DNA of 64,000 nucleotides from Methylopila sp. 73B (GTDB taxonomy: Bacteria > Pseudomonadota > Alphaproteobacteria > Rhizobiales > Methylopilaceae), in assembly GCF_000526315.1 (NCBI RefSeq), contig NZ_JAFV01000001.1:3970501-4034500 (forward strand), read 5' to 3'. This document shows positions 16,258 to 25,808 of the stretch, piece after piece. A model generated the notes under the pieces. The model was not told the DNA's origin. It searched no databases and worked only from the letters and a program-made list of their open reading frames with translations. The translations under genes and the position numbers were made by a program. The first letter of the stretch is position 1. Every line of letters starts with the position of its first letter.

Positions 16258-19200
16258 ATGAGCACGGGCCGCGCCCCCAACGTTTTGACGATCCCCGCCG
16301 GCGCGCCGTTCCTGGCGACGCTCGCGCGCGGCATCCTCGACGGGACGGTCGTGCGGGGCTTTGCGCCGCGCGGCGACCCGCTGGCGCTGGCCGAGGCCAC
16401 CATCTTCCTGCCCACCCGCCGCGCCGCCCGCGCGCTGCGGGACGCGTTCCTGGCCGAGCTCGACGGCCGGGCCACGCTGTTGCCGCGCATCGCGCCGCTC
16501 GGCGACGTGGACGAGGACGCCGGCGCGGCGGAGGACGCCGCCGAAGTCGACGGCGAGCTGCCGCCGGCCGCGGCCCCGCTGGAGCGGCGGCTGGCGCTCG
16601 CCCGGCTGGTGTTCGGTTTCGCCGGCGCGCTCGACCGCTCGATGCTGCGCCTCAGCGACGAGGACGGCCCGCTGATCCCGGCGACGGCGGCGGAGGCGAT
16701 CCATCTCGCGGCCGAGCTCGAGGCCCTGATCGACCAGATCGAGACCGAGGAGGTGGACGTCGCGGCGCTTAACGCCCTCGCGCCGGGCGAACACGACCGC
16801 TACTGGGCGATCACCCAGTCCTTCCTGCAGGTGGCGCTGAAGGCCTGGCCCGAGCATCTCGAACAGGTCGGCCGCCTCGACCCCAGCCGGCGCCGCAGGC
16901 TTCAGCTCGACGCCGCGGCGGCGCAGGTCGCCGCCGGGGCCGGGCCGGTGATCGCCGCCGGCTCGACCGGCTCGGCGCCCGCCACCCGCCGCCTGATCGC
17001 GGCGATCGCCCAGGCGCCCCGGGGCGCCGTGGTGCTGCCGGGCTTCGATCGCGACGGCCTCGACGAGGCCGCCTGGACCGCTCTGCGCGACGGCGACGCG
17101 CCCGGCCTCTACGGCCACCCGCAGCGGGGCCTGTCGCGCCTTGCGCAGGCGCTCGGCGTCAGCCGCCCCGAGGTCCGCGAGCTCGCGCCGGCCTCGCCCG
17201 CGCTCGCGGCCCGCGCGCGCCTCGCCGCCGACGCGTTGCGGCCCGCCGAGACCACCGACCTCTGGGGCGCGGCCTCGGGCGACCTGTTCGAGGTCGTCGG
17301 GTCGCTCGACGGCGTCACGCTGGTGGACGCGCCGCACCCGCGCGGCGAGGCCGCGGCCATCGCGGTCGCCCTGCGCGAGACGCTTGCGACGCCGGGAAAG
17401 ACCGCCGCCCTGGTGACGCCGGACCGCGGCCTCGCGGCGCGGGTCGCCACCGAACTCGCGCGCTGGGGCGTCGCGATCGACGACAGCGCGGGCGCGGCGC
17501 TCAAGGCGACGCCCGCCGGCGGCCTGCTGCGGCTGGTCGCCGAGGCCGCCTTCGATCCCCGCCCGGCGCCGCTGCTCGCGCTGCTGCGCCACCCCCGCTG
17601 CCGCCTCGCGGACGCCCCCGGCCTTGGCTCCCGCGCGACCGACGCGCTCGACATCCTGGCCTTCCGGGAGGCGTTGCCGGGCCAGGGCTTCGAGGCGCTG
17701 CGGCGCGCGTTGCGGGAGCCGGAGGAGGGCGAGCGCCGCCACGGTCCGGCGAAGAGATTCGGAGGCCCCGACCGCGCCGCGGCCCGCGCTTTGGTCGACA
17801 GCCTCGAGGCGGCCCTCAGCCCGCTCGCGTGCACCCTCGATGCTCCGGTCGCGCCGCTCAAGAGGCTCGCGACCGCGCTCACGGGCGCCTACACGGAGAT
17901 CGCCGGCGACGCGGAGGGCGACGACGCCGAGGCGGTCGCCCAGTTCCTCGAGGAGCTGCGCGAAGCCGCGCTCGAGGCGGAGCCGATCGCGCCGCGGGCT
18001 TTCCCCGGCGTCCTGGTCGCGCTGATGGCGGGACGGGTCGTGCGCCCGCCGCGCGACAGGCATCCGCGGCTCCGGATCCTCGGGCCGCTGGAGGCTCGGC
18101 TGCTGCACGTCGACCACATGGTGCTGGGCGGCCTCAACGAAGGCGTCTGGCCGCCGACGCCGCAGAGCGACGCGTGGATCAACCGGCCCTTGCGGGCGCA
18201 GCTCGGCCTCGCCCCGCCGGAGCGGCGCATCGGCCTCTCGGCGCACGACTTCGTCCAGGGCCTGGGCGCGCCCGAGGTGACGCTGACGCGGGCGGCGAAA
18301 GCCGGCGGCGCGCCGACCATCCCCTCGCGCTGGCTGCAGCGGCTCGCCGCCGTCGCCGAGCCAGCAGCCCACGCCGCCGCCAAGGCCCGCGGCGCGCGGC
18401 TGGCGCGGCTGGCGGAGAAGCTCGACGAGGCCCCGCGCGAGCCCGCGCCCCGGCCGCCGGAGCCGCGCCCGAAGCTCGAACTGCGGCCGCTCCAGATCAG
18501 CGTCACCGGCGTCGAGACCTGGCTGCGCGATCCCTATTCGCTCTACGCCCGCATGGTGCTCCGGCTGGACGAACTCGGCCCGGTCGGGCCGGAGCCGGGC
18601 GCGCGCGAACTCGGCGAAGTGATCCACGCCGCTCTGGAGGCCTTCGCCCGCAGCGGTCTGACGGCGGCGGATCCCGAGGCTCGTCCGGCGCTCCTGCGCT
18701 TCGGCGAGGCCGCCTTCGGCGCCCTGCTGGAGCGCGACGACGCCCGGCTGCTGTGGTGGCCGCGCTACGCCCGCATCGTCGACTGGTTCCTTGGCTTCGA
18801 ACGCTCCCGCGCGCCCTTCGTGGCGCGCACGCTGGTGGAGCAGACCGCGGCCCACCGCTTCACGACGCGCATGGGCCGGGAGTTCGCGCTCACCGCCCGC
18901 GCCGACCGCATCGACGCGCTGAACGACGGGAGCTTCGCGATCCTCGACTACAAGACCGGCCGCACGGCCTCGGTGAAGCAGGTGCTCGCGGGCTTCGCGC
19001 CGCAACTGCCGCTGGAGGCCGCGCTGCTCGCCGTCGGCGGCTTCGCCGACGCCGCGCCCGACGGCGGGACGCCGGGCGGCCTTGCGCTGATCCGTCTCAC
19101 CGGGCGCGATCCCGCCGGGGAGGTCGTCGACGTGCGCGCCAAGGACGAGCCGATCGCCGACGTGGCCGCCAAGGCGCTCGCGCGGTTCCGGCAGGTCGTG

Positions 19201-19350
19201 GATCGCTTCGAGGACGAGGCCGAGCCCTACCGCTCGCTGTCCCACCCCACCTTCCTGTCGCGCCCGGAAGGCCCCTACGCCCACCTCGCGCGGGTGAAGG
19301 AGTGGTCCGCCACCGGCGGCGCCTCGGACGGCGAAGGAGACGGGGAATGA
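16258..19350 (+). CDS. addB: Double-strand break repair protein AddB
   Basis: A 1,030-residue subunit of the AddAB helicase-nuclease, which resects double-strand breaks for RecA loading and recognises Chi-like sites. It matches the alphaproteobacterial AddB type: an inactivated helicase-like N-terminus (FLPTRRAARALRDAFL), the block HMVLGGLNEGVWPP, and a C-terminal RecB-like nuclease domain (RADRIDALNDGSFAILDYKTG, residues about 880-905). The stop overlaps the addA start (ATGA). Confidence 0.95.
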   Translation: MSTGRAPNVLTIPAGAPFLATLARGILDGTVVRGFAPRGDPLALAEATIFLPTRRAARALRDAFLAELDGRATLLPRIAPLGDVDEDAGAAEDAAEVDGELPPAAAPLERRLALARLVFGFAGALDRSMLRLSDEDGPLIPATAAEAIHLAAELEALIDQIETEEVDVAALNALAPGEHDRYWAITQSFLQVALKAWPEHLEQVGRLDPSRRRRLQLDAAAAQVAAGAGPVIAAGSTGSAPATRRLIAAIAQAPRGAVVLPGFDRDGLDEAAWTALRDGDAPGLYGHPQRGLSRLAQALGVSRPEVRELAPASPALAARARLAADALRPAETTDLWGAASGDLFEVVGSLDGVTLVDAPHPRGEAAAIAVALRETLATPGKTAALVTPDRGLAARVATELARWGVAIDDSAGAALKATPAGGLLRLVAEAAFDPRPAPLLALLRHPRCRLADAPGLGSRATDALDILAFREALPGQGFEALRRALREPEEGERRHGPAKRFGGPDRAAARALVDSLEAALSPLACTLDAPVAPLKRLATALTGAYTEIAGDAEGDDAEAVAQFLEELREAALEAEPIAPRAFPGVLVALMAGRVVRPPRDRHPRLRILGPLEARLLHVDHMVLGGLNEGVWPPTPQSDAWINRPLRAQLGLAPPERRIGLSAHDFVQGLGAPEVTLTRAAKAGGAPTIPSRWLQRLAAVAEPAAHAAAKARGARLARLAEKLDEAPREPAPRPPEPRPKLELRPLQISVTGVETWLRDPYSLYARMVLRLDELGPVGPEPGARELGEVIHAALEAFARSGLTAADPEARPALLRFGEAAFGALLERDDARLLWWPRYARIVDWFLGFERSRAPFVARTLVEQTAAHRFTTRMGREFALTARADRIDALNDGSFAILDYKTGRTASVKQVLAGFAPQLPLEAALLAVGGFADAAPDGGTPGGLALIRLTGRDPAGEVVDVRAKDEPIADVAAKALARFRQVVDRFEDEAEPYRSLSHPTFLSRPEGPYAHLARVKEWSATGGASDGEGDGE

Positions 19351-22300
19351 GCGGTCCGAGCGCCATGACGCTCGAGCGCCAGGCGCTGGCGTCGAACCCG
19401 CGCGCCTCGGCCTGGGTCTCGGCCAACGCAGGCTCCGGCAAGACCTACGTGCTGGTGCAGCGCGTGGTCCGGCTGCTGCTCGCGGGGGCGGACCCTTCGC
19501 GCATCCTCTGCCTCACCTTCACCAAGGCGGCGGCCGCGAACATGCAGAACCGGGTGGTGGAGCGCCTGCGCGGCTGGGCCACCATGCCGGACGAGGCTCT
19601 GGCGGCGGAGGTCGCGGACCTCGAGGGCGCTCAGCCGTCGCGGGCCCATCTCGCCCGCGCCCGCCGGCTGTTCGCGCAGGCGCTTGAGACGCCGGGCGGG
19701 TTGAAGATCTACACCATCCACGCCTTTTGCGGCCGCCTGCTCCGGCAGTTCCCGTTCGAGGCTAACGTGCCCGCCGGCTTCGCCGAGATCGACGAGCGCG
19801 ACCAGGCCGAGATGATGGCCCGCGCCCGCGCCCGGGTGCTGGCCCGCGCGGCGCGCGATCCCGAGGGCTCGCTCGGCGCGGCGCTCGCCTATCTCGTGCC
19901 GCGCGTCGCCGCGCAGACCATCGACGACGCCGTGGCCGAGGCCGTGGGCGGGCGCGACGACCTCCGCCGGCTGTTCGACGACCCCGCCGTCGGCGGACCC
20001 GACGGCGCGGCGCGGGCGCTGGCCGATACCTTCGACCTCGCCCCGCACGAGGACGCCGATGCGCTCGACGCCGCGATCCTCGGCGCCGGCCTGCCGGCCG
20101 AGGAATGGCCCGCCATCGCCCACGCGCTGGCGGAGGGGACGACGACGGACGGCAATCTGGCGGCCTGCTTCCTGAAGGCGGTCGCGGCTGGCGACGAGAC
20201 CGAGCGGCGTGAGGCCTATCTCTCCGTGTTCCTCACGGCGACGGGCCAGCCGCGGGCGCCGAACCGGTTCGTCACCAAGGGCACGCGCGCGGCCTTCCCC
20301 AACCTCGCGACGATGCTCGACGGCGAGCGCGAGCGGCTGGCCGCCCTGCTTCCGCGCCGCGCCGCCGCGCGGATCGTCGCTCGCACCCGCGCGCTGCTCA
20401 CGCTCGCCGACGCCACCATCGCCGAATACGCCAGCGCCAAGTCGGCGGAGGCGCTGCTCGACTACGACGACCTGATCGCGAAGACTCGCAACCTGCTGGC
20501 TCGCACCGAGTCGGCCTGGGTGCTGTTCAAGCTCGACGGCGGGTTGGACCACGTGCTGGTGGACGAGGCGCAGGACACCGCGCCGGCGCAGTGGGAGATC
20601 GTCCGGCGGCTGACCGAGGAGTTTCTGGCCGGCGCCGGCGCGCGCGGGAGCGCGACCCGCACAGTGTTCGCGGTGGGCGACGAAAAGCAGTCGATCTTCT
20701 CGTTCCAGGGTGCCGAGCCCGCGATCTTCGGCGAGGTCCGGAGCGCCTACGCGCGCGGCCATGAGGCCGTGGACCTCCGCTTCGACGACGTGCGGCTGCA
20801 GGAGAGTTTTCGCTCGACGCCCGCGGTCCTCGCCGGCGTCGACGCCGTGTTCGCGTTGGAGAGCGCGCGCAAGGGCCTGTCGTCGGACGCGGCGGGCACC
20901 GCGCATTCGACGACGCGCGTGGGCGCGCCGGGCTCCGTCGAACTCTGGCCGCTGGTCGCCGCGTCGCCGGCGGCGCACGCGGACGAAGCCTGGGACGCGC
21001 CGTTCGACGCTGTGAAGCCGGCGAGCGCCGTGGTGCGCCTCGCCGACAGGATCGCCGAGGAGATCGCGCGCGCGATCGCGTCAGGCGAGACGCCCGCGGG
21101 CGAGATCCTCGTGCTGGTCCGCCAGCGCAAGGCGCTGTTCGAGGCGGTGCTGCGGGCGTTGAAGAGCAAAGGCGTGCCGGTGGCGGGCGCCGACCGGCTG
21201 ATCGTCGGCGAACACATCGCGGTCATGGACCTCCTGGCGCTCGGCGAAGCTCTGACGACGCCGGACGACGACCTGGCGCTCGCCTGCGCTTTGAAGAGCC
21301 CGCTGTTCGGGCTCACCGACGACGACCTGATGGCGATCGCGCCCGGCCGGGGCATGGGGCGGCTGCGTGACGCGCTTGGCGACGGGCCGCCGCGGGCGCA
21401 GGCGGCCCGTGACCGCCTGGCCGCGCTCGCTCACGAGGCCGCCGGCCGCACGCCCTTCGCGTTCTACGCCGACCTGATCGCCCGCGGCGGCGCCCGCAAG
21501 GCCTACCGCGCCCGGCTCGGCCACGAGGTCGACGACCCGCTCGACGCCTTCCTCGACCTCGCGCAGGACCACTCGTCCACGCACGCTCCGACGCTCGCCG
21601 GCTTTCTCGGCTGGATGCGGGCGGCGCCCGCCGAGATCAAGCGCGATCTCGACGTCTCCTCCGGCGAGGTGCGGGTGATGACGGTGCACGGCGCCAAGGG
21701 CCTCGAGGCCGGGCTCGTGGTGCTGGCCGACACCTGCGGCGGCGCGGCCTCGGGCCGTGGCTCCGCGCTGATCGACGTGGCGCGCGCCGGCGCCGGCCAC
21801 GGCGCCGCGAAGATCCCGGTCTGGGCCGGGCGCAAGGAGGATGACCCGCCGGCGCTCGCCTCAGCGCGCGCTCTGGTCCGGGCCGAAGCCGAGGCCGAGC
21901 ACCGCAGACTGCTCTACGTCGCCATGACTCGGGCGAAGGACCGGCTGATCGTCTGCGGCCACGACTCGGGACGCACGCGGCCCGAGGGCGCCTGGTATGA
22001 CCTCGTCCGCGAGGGCCTCGCGGCGGCTGAGGGCGTGGAAACGATCGAGCAGCCGGAGGGCGGCGCGCTCTACCGGCTCGCAAGCGGCGGCCCGCTCGTC
22101 GCCGCCTCCGGGACCGAAGGGGAGAAGGCGTCCCTCGACGAGCAGACGCCCGACTGGCTGTTCGCGCCCGCCGTCCACGAGGAGGCGCCCGGTCCGCCGC
22201 TGTCGCCCTCGGCGCTCGTCGCCGCCGACGACGCGGGGCCTGCGCCCGCCGGCCCCGGCGCGGAGGCCGCCCGCGCCCGCGGCGTGCTGCTGCACCGCCT

Positions 22301-22733
22301 GCTGAAGACGCTGCCCGAGGTCGCGCCCGAGCGCAGGTCCGAGGCTGCGGCGCGGCTCAGCCAGCGCACGCCGGGGCTCGACGACGCGCTGAAGGCGGAG
22401 TGCGTTTCGGCGGCGCTTGGCGTCGTCGGCGATCCCGCTTTCGCGGCCGTGTTCTCCGGCGCCGGCCGCGGCGAGGTTCCGATCGTCGGCCGGCTCAGGG
22501 ACGGCCGCGCCGTCTCCGGCCGCATCGACCGCCTCGCCGTCACCGACGCCGAGATCCTCGTCGTCGACTACAAGACCGACCGCCGTCCGCCCCCGCCGGG
22601 CGAAATCCCCGCCGGCTACGCCGCGCAGCTTGCGGCCTACGCCGAGCTGCTGGCCGAGATCTGGCCGGACCGACCGGTGAAGGCCGCGATCCTGTGGACC
22701 GCCGCGCCGCGGCTGGACATGCTTGGCGAGTGA
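19347..22733 (+). CDS. addA: Double-strand break repair helicase AddA
   Basis: A 1,128-residue UvrD/RecB-type 3'-5' helicase and nuclease, partner of AddB. Motif I SANAGSGKTYVLVQR near residue 27, motif Ia LCLTFTKAAAANMQNRV, motif II VDEAQDTAP, motif III FAVGDEKQSIFSFQGA, motif V VMTVHGAKGLEAGLVVL, motif VI RRLLYVAMTRAKDRLIVCG; the nuclease motif DAEILVVDYKTDR is near the C-terminus. ATG 19347 overlaps the addB stop by four bases and follows GGAGACGGGG. The addBA pair is probably one transcript. Confidence 0.96.
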   Translation: MSGPSAMTLERQALASNPRASAWVSANAGSGKTYVLVQRVVRLLLAGADPSRILCLTFTKAAAANMQNRVVERLRGWATMPDEALAAEVADLEGAQPSRAHLARARRLFAQALETPGGLKIYTIHAFCGRLLRQFPFEANVPAGFAEIDERDQAEMMARARARVLARAARDPEGSLGAALAYLVPRVAAQTIDDAVAEAVGGRDDLRRLFDDPAVGGPDGAARALADTFDLAPHEDADALDAAILGAGLPAEEWPAIAHALAEGTTTDGNLAACFLKAVAAGDETERREAYLSVFLTATGQPRAPNRFVTKGTRAAFPNLATMLDGERERLAALLPRRAAARIVARTRALLTLADATIAEYASAKSAEALLDYDDLIAKTRNLLARTESAWVLFKLDGGLDHVLVDEAQDTAPAQWEIVRRLTEEFLAGAGARGSATRTVFAVGDEKQSIFSFQGAEPAIFGEVRSAYARGHEAVDLRFDDVRLQESFRSTPAVLAGVDAVFALESARKGLSSDAAGTAHSTTRVGAPGSVELWPLVAASPAAHADEAWDAPFDAVKPASAVVRLADRIAEEIARAIASGETPAGEILVLVRQRKALFEAVLRALKSKGVPVAGADRLIVGEHIAVMDLLALGEALTTPDDDLALACALKSPLFGLTDDDLMAIAPGRGMGRLRDALGDGPPRAQAARDRLAALAHEAAGRTPFAFYADLIARGGARKAYRARLGHEVDDPLDAFLDLAQDHSSTHAPTLAGFLGWMRAAPAEIKRDLDVSSGEVRVMTVHGAKGLEAGLVVLADTCGGAASGRGSALIDVARAGAGHGAAKIPVWAGRKEDDPPALASARALVRAEAEAEHRRLLYVAMTRAKDRLIVCGHDSGRTRPEGAWYDLVREGLAAAEGVETIEQPEGGALYRLASGGPLVAASGTEGEKASLDEQTPDWLFAPAVHEEAPGPPLSPSALVAADDAGPAPAGPGAEAARARGVLLHRLLKTLPEVAPERRSEAAARLSQRTPGLDDALKAECVSAALGVVGDPAFAAVFSGAGRGEVPIVGRLRDGRAVSGRIDRLAVTDAEILVVDYKTDRRPPPPGEIPAGYAAQLAAYAELLAEIWPDRPVKAAILWTAAPRLDMLGE

Positions 22734-22760
22734 CCTGCCGGGGTCCCGCCCTCGCCGTGT

Positions 22761-22866
22761 CCCGGCCTTGAGCCGGGACCCAGAAACACGGCGTACCAAG
22801 ATTGAGCACGGAGCCGGTCATCCCTCCTGAAACGAGGGGGTATCTGGGCCGCGGCTCAAGGCCGGG
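22761..22866. repeat. Inverted-repeat intergenic element
   Basis: Two 24-base arms, 22761-22784 and 22843-22866, are inverted copies with 22 of 24 positions matching; each arm contains its own small palindrome (CCGGCCTTGAGCCGG on the left). It fills the 214-base gap between addA and the M32 peptidase, where no gene is seen. Likely a mobile palindromic repeat that may act as a terminator for addBA. Confidence 0.6.
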
Positions 22867-23013
22867 GCATGAGCGCCGCGTTTCTCCCAAGCGCCTCGGA
22901 CCGGTGGTAGCCCAGCCCTTTTCGCCTCCGTCTCGCCAACGCGCCCCTTGAACCCGGCGGCGAGGCTTGCTCTGGATGGGCTTCCCGTCGCGAACCCGGA
23001 CGCTCTCCCGCCG

Positions 23014-24507
23014 ATGACCGCCTATTCCGAGCTCTCCGCCCATTTTGGCCGCGTCTCCGCGCTGTCGAACGCCCTCGGCATCCTGCATTGGGACAACGCC
23101 GCCGTGATGCCGAAGGGCGCCGCGGAGACGCGCGCGGACAGCGTCGCGCTGCTCGACGTCCTGCGGCATGGCATGGCGACGGACCCGCGGGTCGCGGACT
23201 GGCTGGAGGCCGCGGCGAACGACGACGGCCTCGGGCCGTGGGAGAAGGCGAACCTGCGCGAGATCGGCCGGGTCTACGCCCAGGACACCGCGCTGCCGGC
23301 GGATCTGGTCGAGGCCTCCAGCAAGGCGACCTCGGCCTGCGAGATGCGCTGGCGCCAGGCGCGCGAGGAATCCGATTTCGCCGGCCTGCTGCCCTACCTC
23401 GCCGAGGTGCTGCGGCTGCAGCGCGAGGCCGCGCGCGCCAAGGGCGAGGCGCTCGGCCTCGGCGACTACGACGCGCTGCTGAACGATTACGAGCCGGGCG
23501 GGCGCGCGGCCAAGATCGACGCGCTGTTCGACGACCTCGCGGCCTTCCTGCCGGGCTTCGCCGACGAGGTGATCGCGGCGCAGGCGCGCCGGCCGAAGGA
23601 CGAGGCGCCGCAGGGTCCGTTCCCGGTGGACAAGCAGCGGGCGCTCGGCCTCCGCATGATGGCCGCTCTCGGCTACGACTTCGAGCGTGGCCGGCTCGAC
23701 GTCTCGACCCACCCGTTCTGCGGCGGCGCCGACAACGACGTCCGCATCACCACGCGCTACGACGAATCGGACTTCGCGAGCGCGCTGATGGGCGTGCTGC
23801 ACGAGACCGGGCACGCGCTCTACGAGCAGGGCCGGCCGCAGGCCTATCTCGGCCAGCCCGTGAGCGCGGCCCGCGGCATGAGCGTGCACGAGAGCCAGTC
23901 GCTGCTGATCGAGATGCAGGCCTGCCGCAGCAAGGAGTTCGTGGGCTTCGCCGCGCCCCTGATGCGCGAGACCTTCGGCGGCTCCGGCCTAGCCTGGGAG
24001 GCGGACGCGCTGTGGCGGCGCTACACCCGCGTCAGCCGCGGCTTCATCCGGGTCGACGCCGACGAGGTCACCTATCCCGCCCACGTCATCCTGCGCTACC
24101 GGCTGGAGAAGGCGCTGATCGCCGACGAGATGCCGCTGGCGGACCTGCCGGCCGCCTGGAACGACGGCATGAAGGCGCTGCTCGGCGTGACGCCGCCGAG
24201 CGACAAGGTCGGCTGCCTGCAGGACATCCACTGGCCCTCCGGCGGCTGGGGCTACTTCCCGACCTACACGCTGGGCGCCATCACCGCCGCCCAGCTGTTC
24301 GACGCCGCGCGCACGGCCGAGCCCGACATCCTGCCCGCGATCGGCCGCGGCGACTTCGGCCCGCTGGTGGCGTGGCTGCGCGCCAACGTCCACGCCCATG
24401 GCTCGCTCTACGAGACCGACGAGCTGCTCACCCGCGCGACGGGCCGCCCGCTCGACGCCGGCGTGTTCAAGGCGCACCTCAAGCGCCGCTACCTCGACGA
24501 GATCTGA
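23014..24507 (+). CDS. Carboxypeptidase M32
   Basis: A 497-residue zinc metallocarboxypeptidase (thermostable carboxypeptidase Taq family) that removes C-terminal amino acids. The zinc motif HETGH sits in GVLHETGHALYEQG, followed by the conserved GMSVHESQSLLIEMQ and by TYPAHVILRYRLEKALI. Start chosen at ATG 23014 (MTAYSELSAHFGRV), the family N-terminus; a TTG at 22948 would add 22 residues with no family support. Cytoplasmic; no signal peptide. Confidence 0.93.
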   Translation: MTAYSELSAHFGRVSALSNALGILHWDNAAVMPKGAAETRADSVALLDVLRHGMATDPRVADWLEAAANDDGLGPWEKANLREIGRVYAQDTALPADLVEASSKATSACEMRWRQAREESDFAGLLPYLAEVLRLQREAARAKGEALGLGDYDALLNDYEPGGRAAKIDALFDDLAAFLPGFADEVIAAQARRPKDEAPQGPFPVDKQRALGLRMMAALGYDFERGRLDVSTHPFCGGADNDVRITTRYDESDFASALMGVLHETGHALYEQGRPQAYLGQPVSAARGMSVHESQSLLIEMQACRSKEFVGFAAPLMRETFGGSGLAWEADALWRRYTRVSRGFIRVDADEVTYPAHVILRYRLEKALIADEMPLADLPAAWNDGMKALLGVTPPSDKVGCLQDIHWPSGGWGYFPTYTLGAITAAQLFDAARTAEPDILPAIGRGDFGPLVAWLRANVHAHGSLYETDELLTRATGRPLDAGVFKAHLKRRYLDEI

Positions 24508-24687
24508 GACCCTTCGGCGGGAGGGACGCACCGCGGGCCGGACGGCGTTCTGGCGTCGACGGACTGAGAAAGCAGCCTTAGGTTAGGAACCGCCCGCGCC
24601 CTACCGCGTTAGGCGCGGTCTCTCGCCGCCTCGGGATCCTCCCGCCCGCCGGGAGCCTTGTCCGGCCCGGGGGCCACGGAGACCGCC

Positions 24688-25548
24688 ATGAAGTTCAAGC
24701 TCGGCTGCGAGCTCGCCTACACGATCGTCGACGAGACGGTGTTCATCTTCAACGTCGAGGTGGCGCAGCTTCCGCGCCACGTCGGGCTGGTCGACCGGCT
24801 GTCGTTCTCGCCCCAGGTCGAACAGCTCAGCTACGTCGCGCCCGACGTCGGCAACCGCTACGTCCGCGCGCTGGCCTCGCCCGGCGAGTTCTCGCTGGCC
24901 TACGAGGCCGAGGTCGACCTCGACGTCCACCGCGCCGATCCGACGACGGTGCAGGAGACCGACATCCGCGACCTGCCGCTCGAGATCCTGCCCTATCTGC
25001 TGCCGAGCCGGTTCGTGCCGTCCGATCGGCTCGCCGCCTTCGCCTACCGTGAGTTCGGCGACTTCCCGCGCGGCCACATGCGCGTCAGCGCGATCTGCAG
25101 CTGGATCTACCAGAACATCGACTACGTCCGCGGCTCGAGCGATTCCGAGACCACGGCGACGGAGATCCTGGTGCAGCGCGCGGGCGTCTGCCGCGACTTC
25201 GCCCATCTCGGCATCGCCTTCTGCCGCGCGCTCGGCATCCCGGCGCGGCTCGTCAGCTGCTACGCCTTCGGCCTGTCGCCGTCCGATTTCCACGCCGTGT
25301 TCGAGGCCTATCTCGACGGCCGCTGGTGGCTGTTCGACGGCACGCGCCAGGCCGCGCTCGACGGTCTCGTGCGCATCGGCGTCGGCCGCGACGCCGCCGA
25401 GATCGCCTTCGCGACGCCGTTCGGCGCCATGCAGCCGGGGCCGATCCGCATCTGGATCGAACGCGCCGACGGCCAGCCGGAGCCCGAACCGCGGACCACC
25501 GACGCAATCAGCACGCAGGACCCGAACCTCCATGGCCGCCAGATCTGA
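24688..25548 (+). CDS. Transglutaminase-like family protein
   Basis: A 286-residue protein with the papain-like transglutaminase core: catalytic Cys in RAGVCRDFAHLGIAFCRALG (around residue 168), His in SDFHAVFEAYLDGRWWLFD and the following Asp. The N-terminal 130 residues form the bacterial transglutaminase N-domain. Chosen ATG 24688 has GGAG eight bases upstream. Members are cysteine proteases or peptide ligases of unknown substrate. A strong terminator follows at 25579. Confidence 0.9.
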   Translation: MKFKLGCELAYTIVDETVFIFNVEVAQLPRHVGLVDRLSFSPQVEQLSYVAPDVGNRYVRALASPGEFSLAYEAEVDLDVHRADPTTVQETDIRDLPLEILPYLLPSRFVPSDRLAAFAYREFGDFPRGHMRVSAICSWIYQNIDYVRGSSDSETTATEILVQRAGVCRDFAHLGIAFCRALGIPARLVSCYAFGLSPSDFHAVFEAYLDGRWWLFDGTRQAALDGLVRIGVGRDAAEIAFATPFGAMQPGPIRIWIERADGQPEPEPRTTDAISTQDPNLHGRQI

Positions 25549-25578
25549 CGAGAGCTAGGCCGGAGGCCCGGAAACGCG

Positions 25579-25605
25579 AAAGGCCCGCGCGAAGCGGGCC
25601 TTTTT
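25579..25605 (+). terminator. Rho-independent terminator
   Basis: GGCCCGC (25582-25588), loop GCGAA, GCGGGCC (25594-25600), then TTTTT, preceded by AAA. It ends the transglutaminase transcript; on the other strand it also ends the tRNA-Gly transcript. Confidence 0.9.
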
Positions 25606-25623
25606 CATGCGCCTGATGTCGAC

Positions 25624-25698
25624 TGGAGCGGGCGATGGGATTCGAACCCACGACCCCAACCTTGGCAAGGTTGTGCTCTACCCCTGAGCTACGCCCGC
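25624..25698 (-). tRNA. tRNA-Gly (GCC)
   Basis: 75 nt including the encoded CCA. The acceptor stem GCGGGCG pairs with CGCCCGC, followed by discriminator U. The anticodon loop CTTGCCAAG gives anticodon GCC, and the T-loop is GGTTCGAATCC. A single tRNA, divergent from the DUF2459 gene, sharing the terminator at 25579-25605. Confidence 0.97.
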
Positions 25699-25808
25699 CC
25701 GCTTTCGTCGACCGTCGACGCTGCCGCCGACGAGGCGCTTCCTATGCCGCAGCCGCCGGAGGAATGCAAGGCGGGTATGATGGCTTTTTTCGAACCTCGG
25801 AGAGGTCT

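Noticed and set aside
15409-19284. A 1,291-codon open frame antisense to the ABC-like gene and addB.
   Set aside because: It is the mirror of a GC-rich coding strand with Arg/Gly/Ala/Asp-rich low-complexity translation and no domain; the sense frame encodes recognisable AddB.
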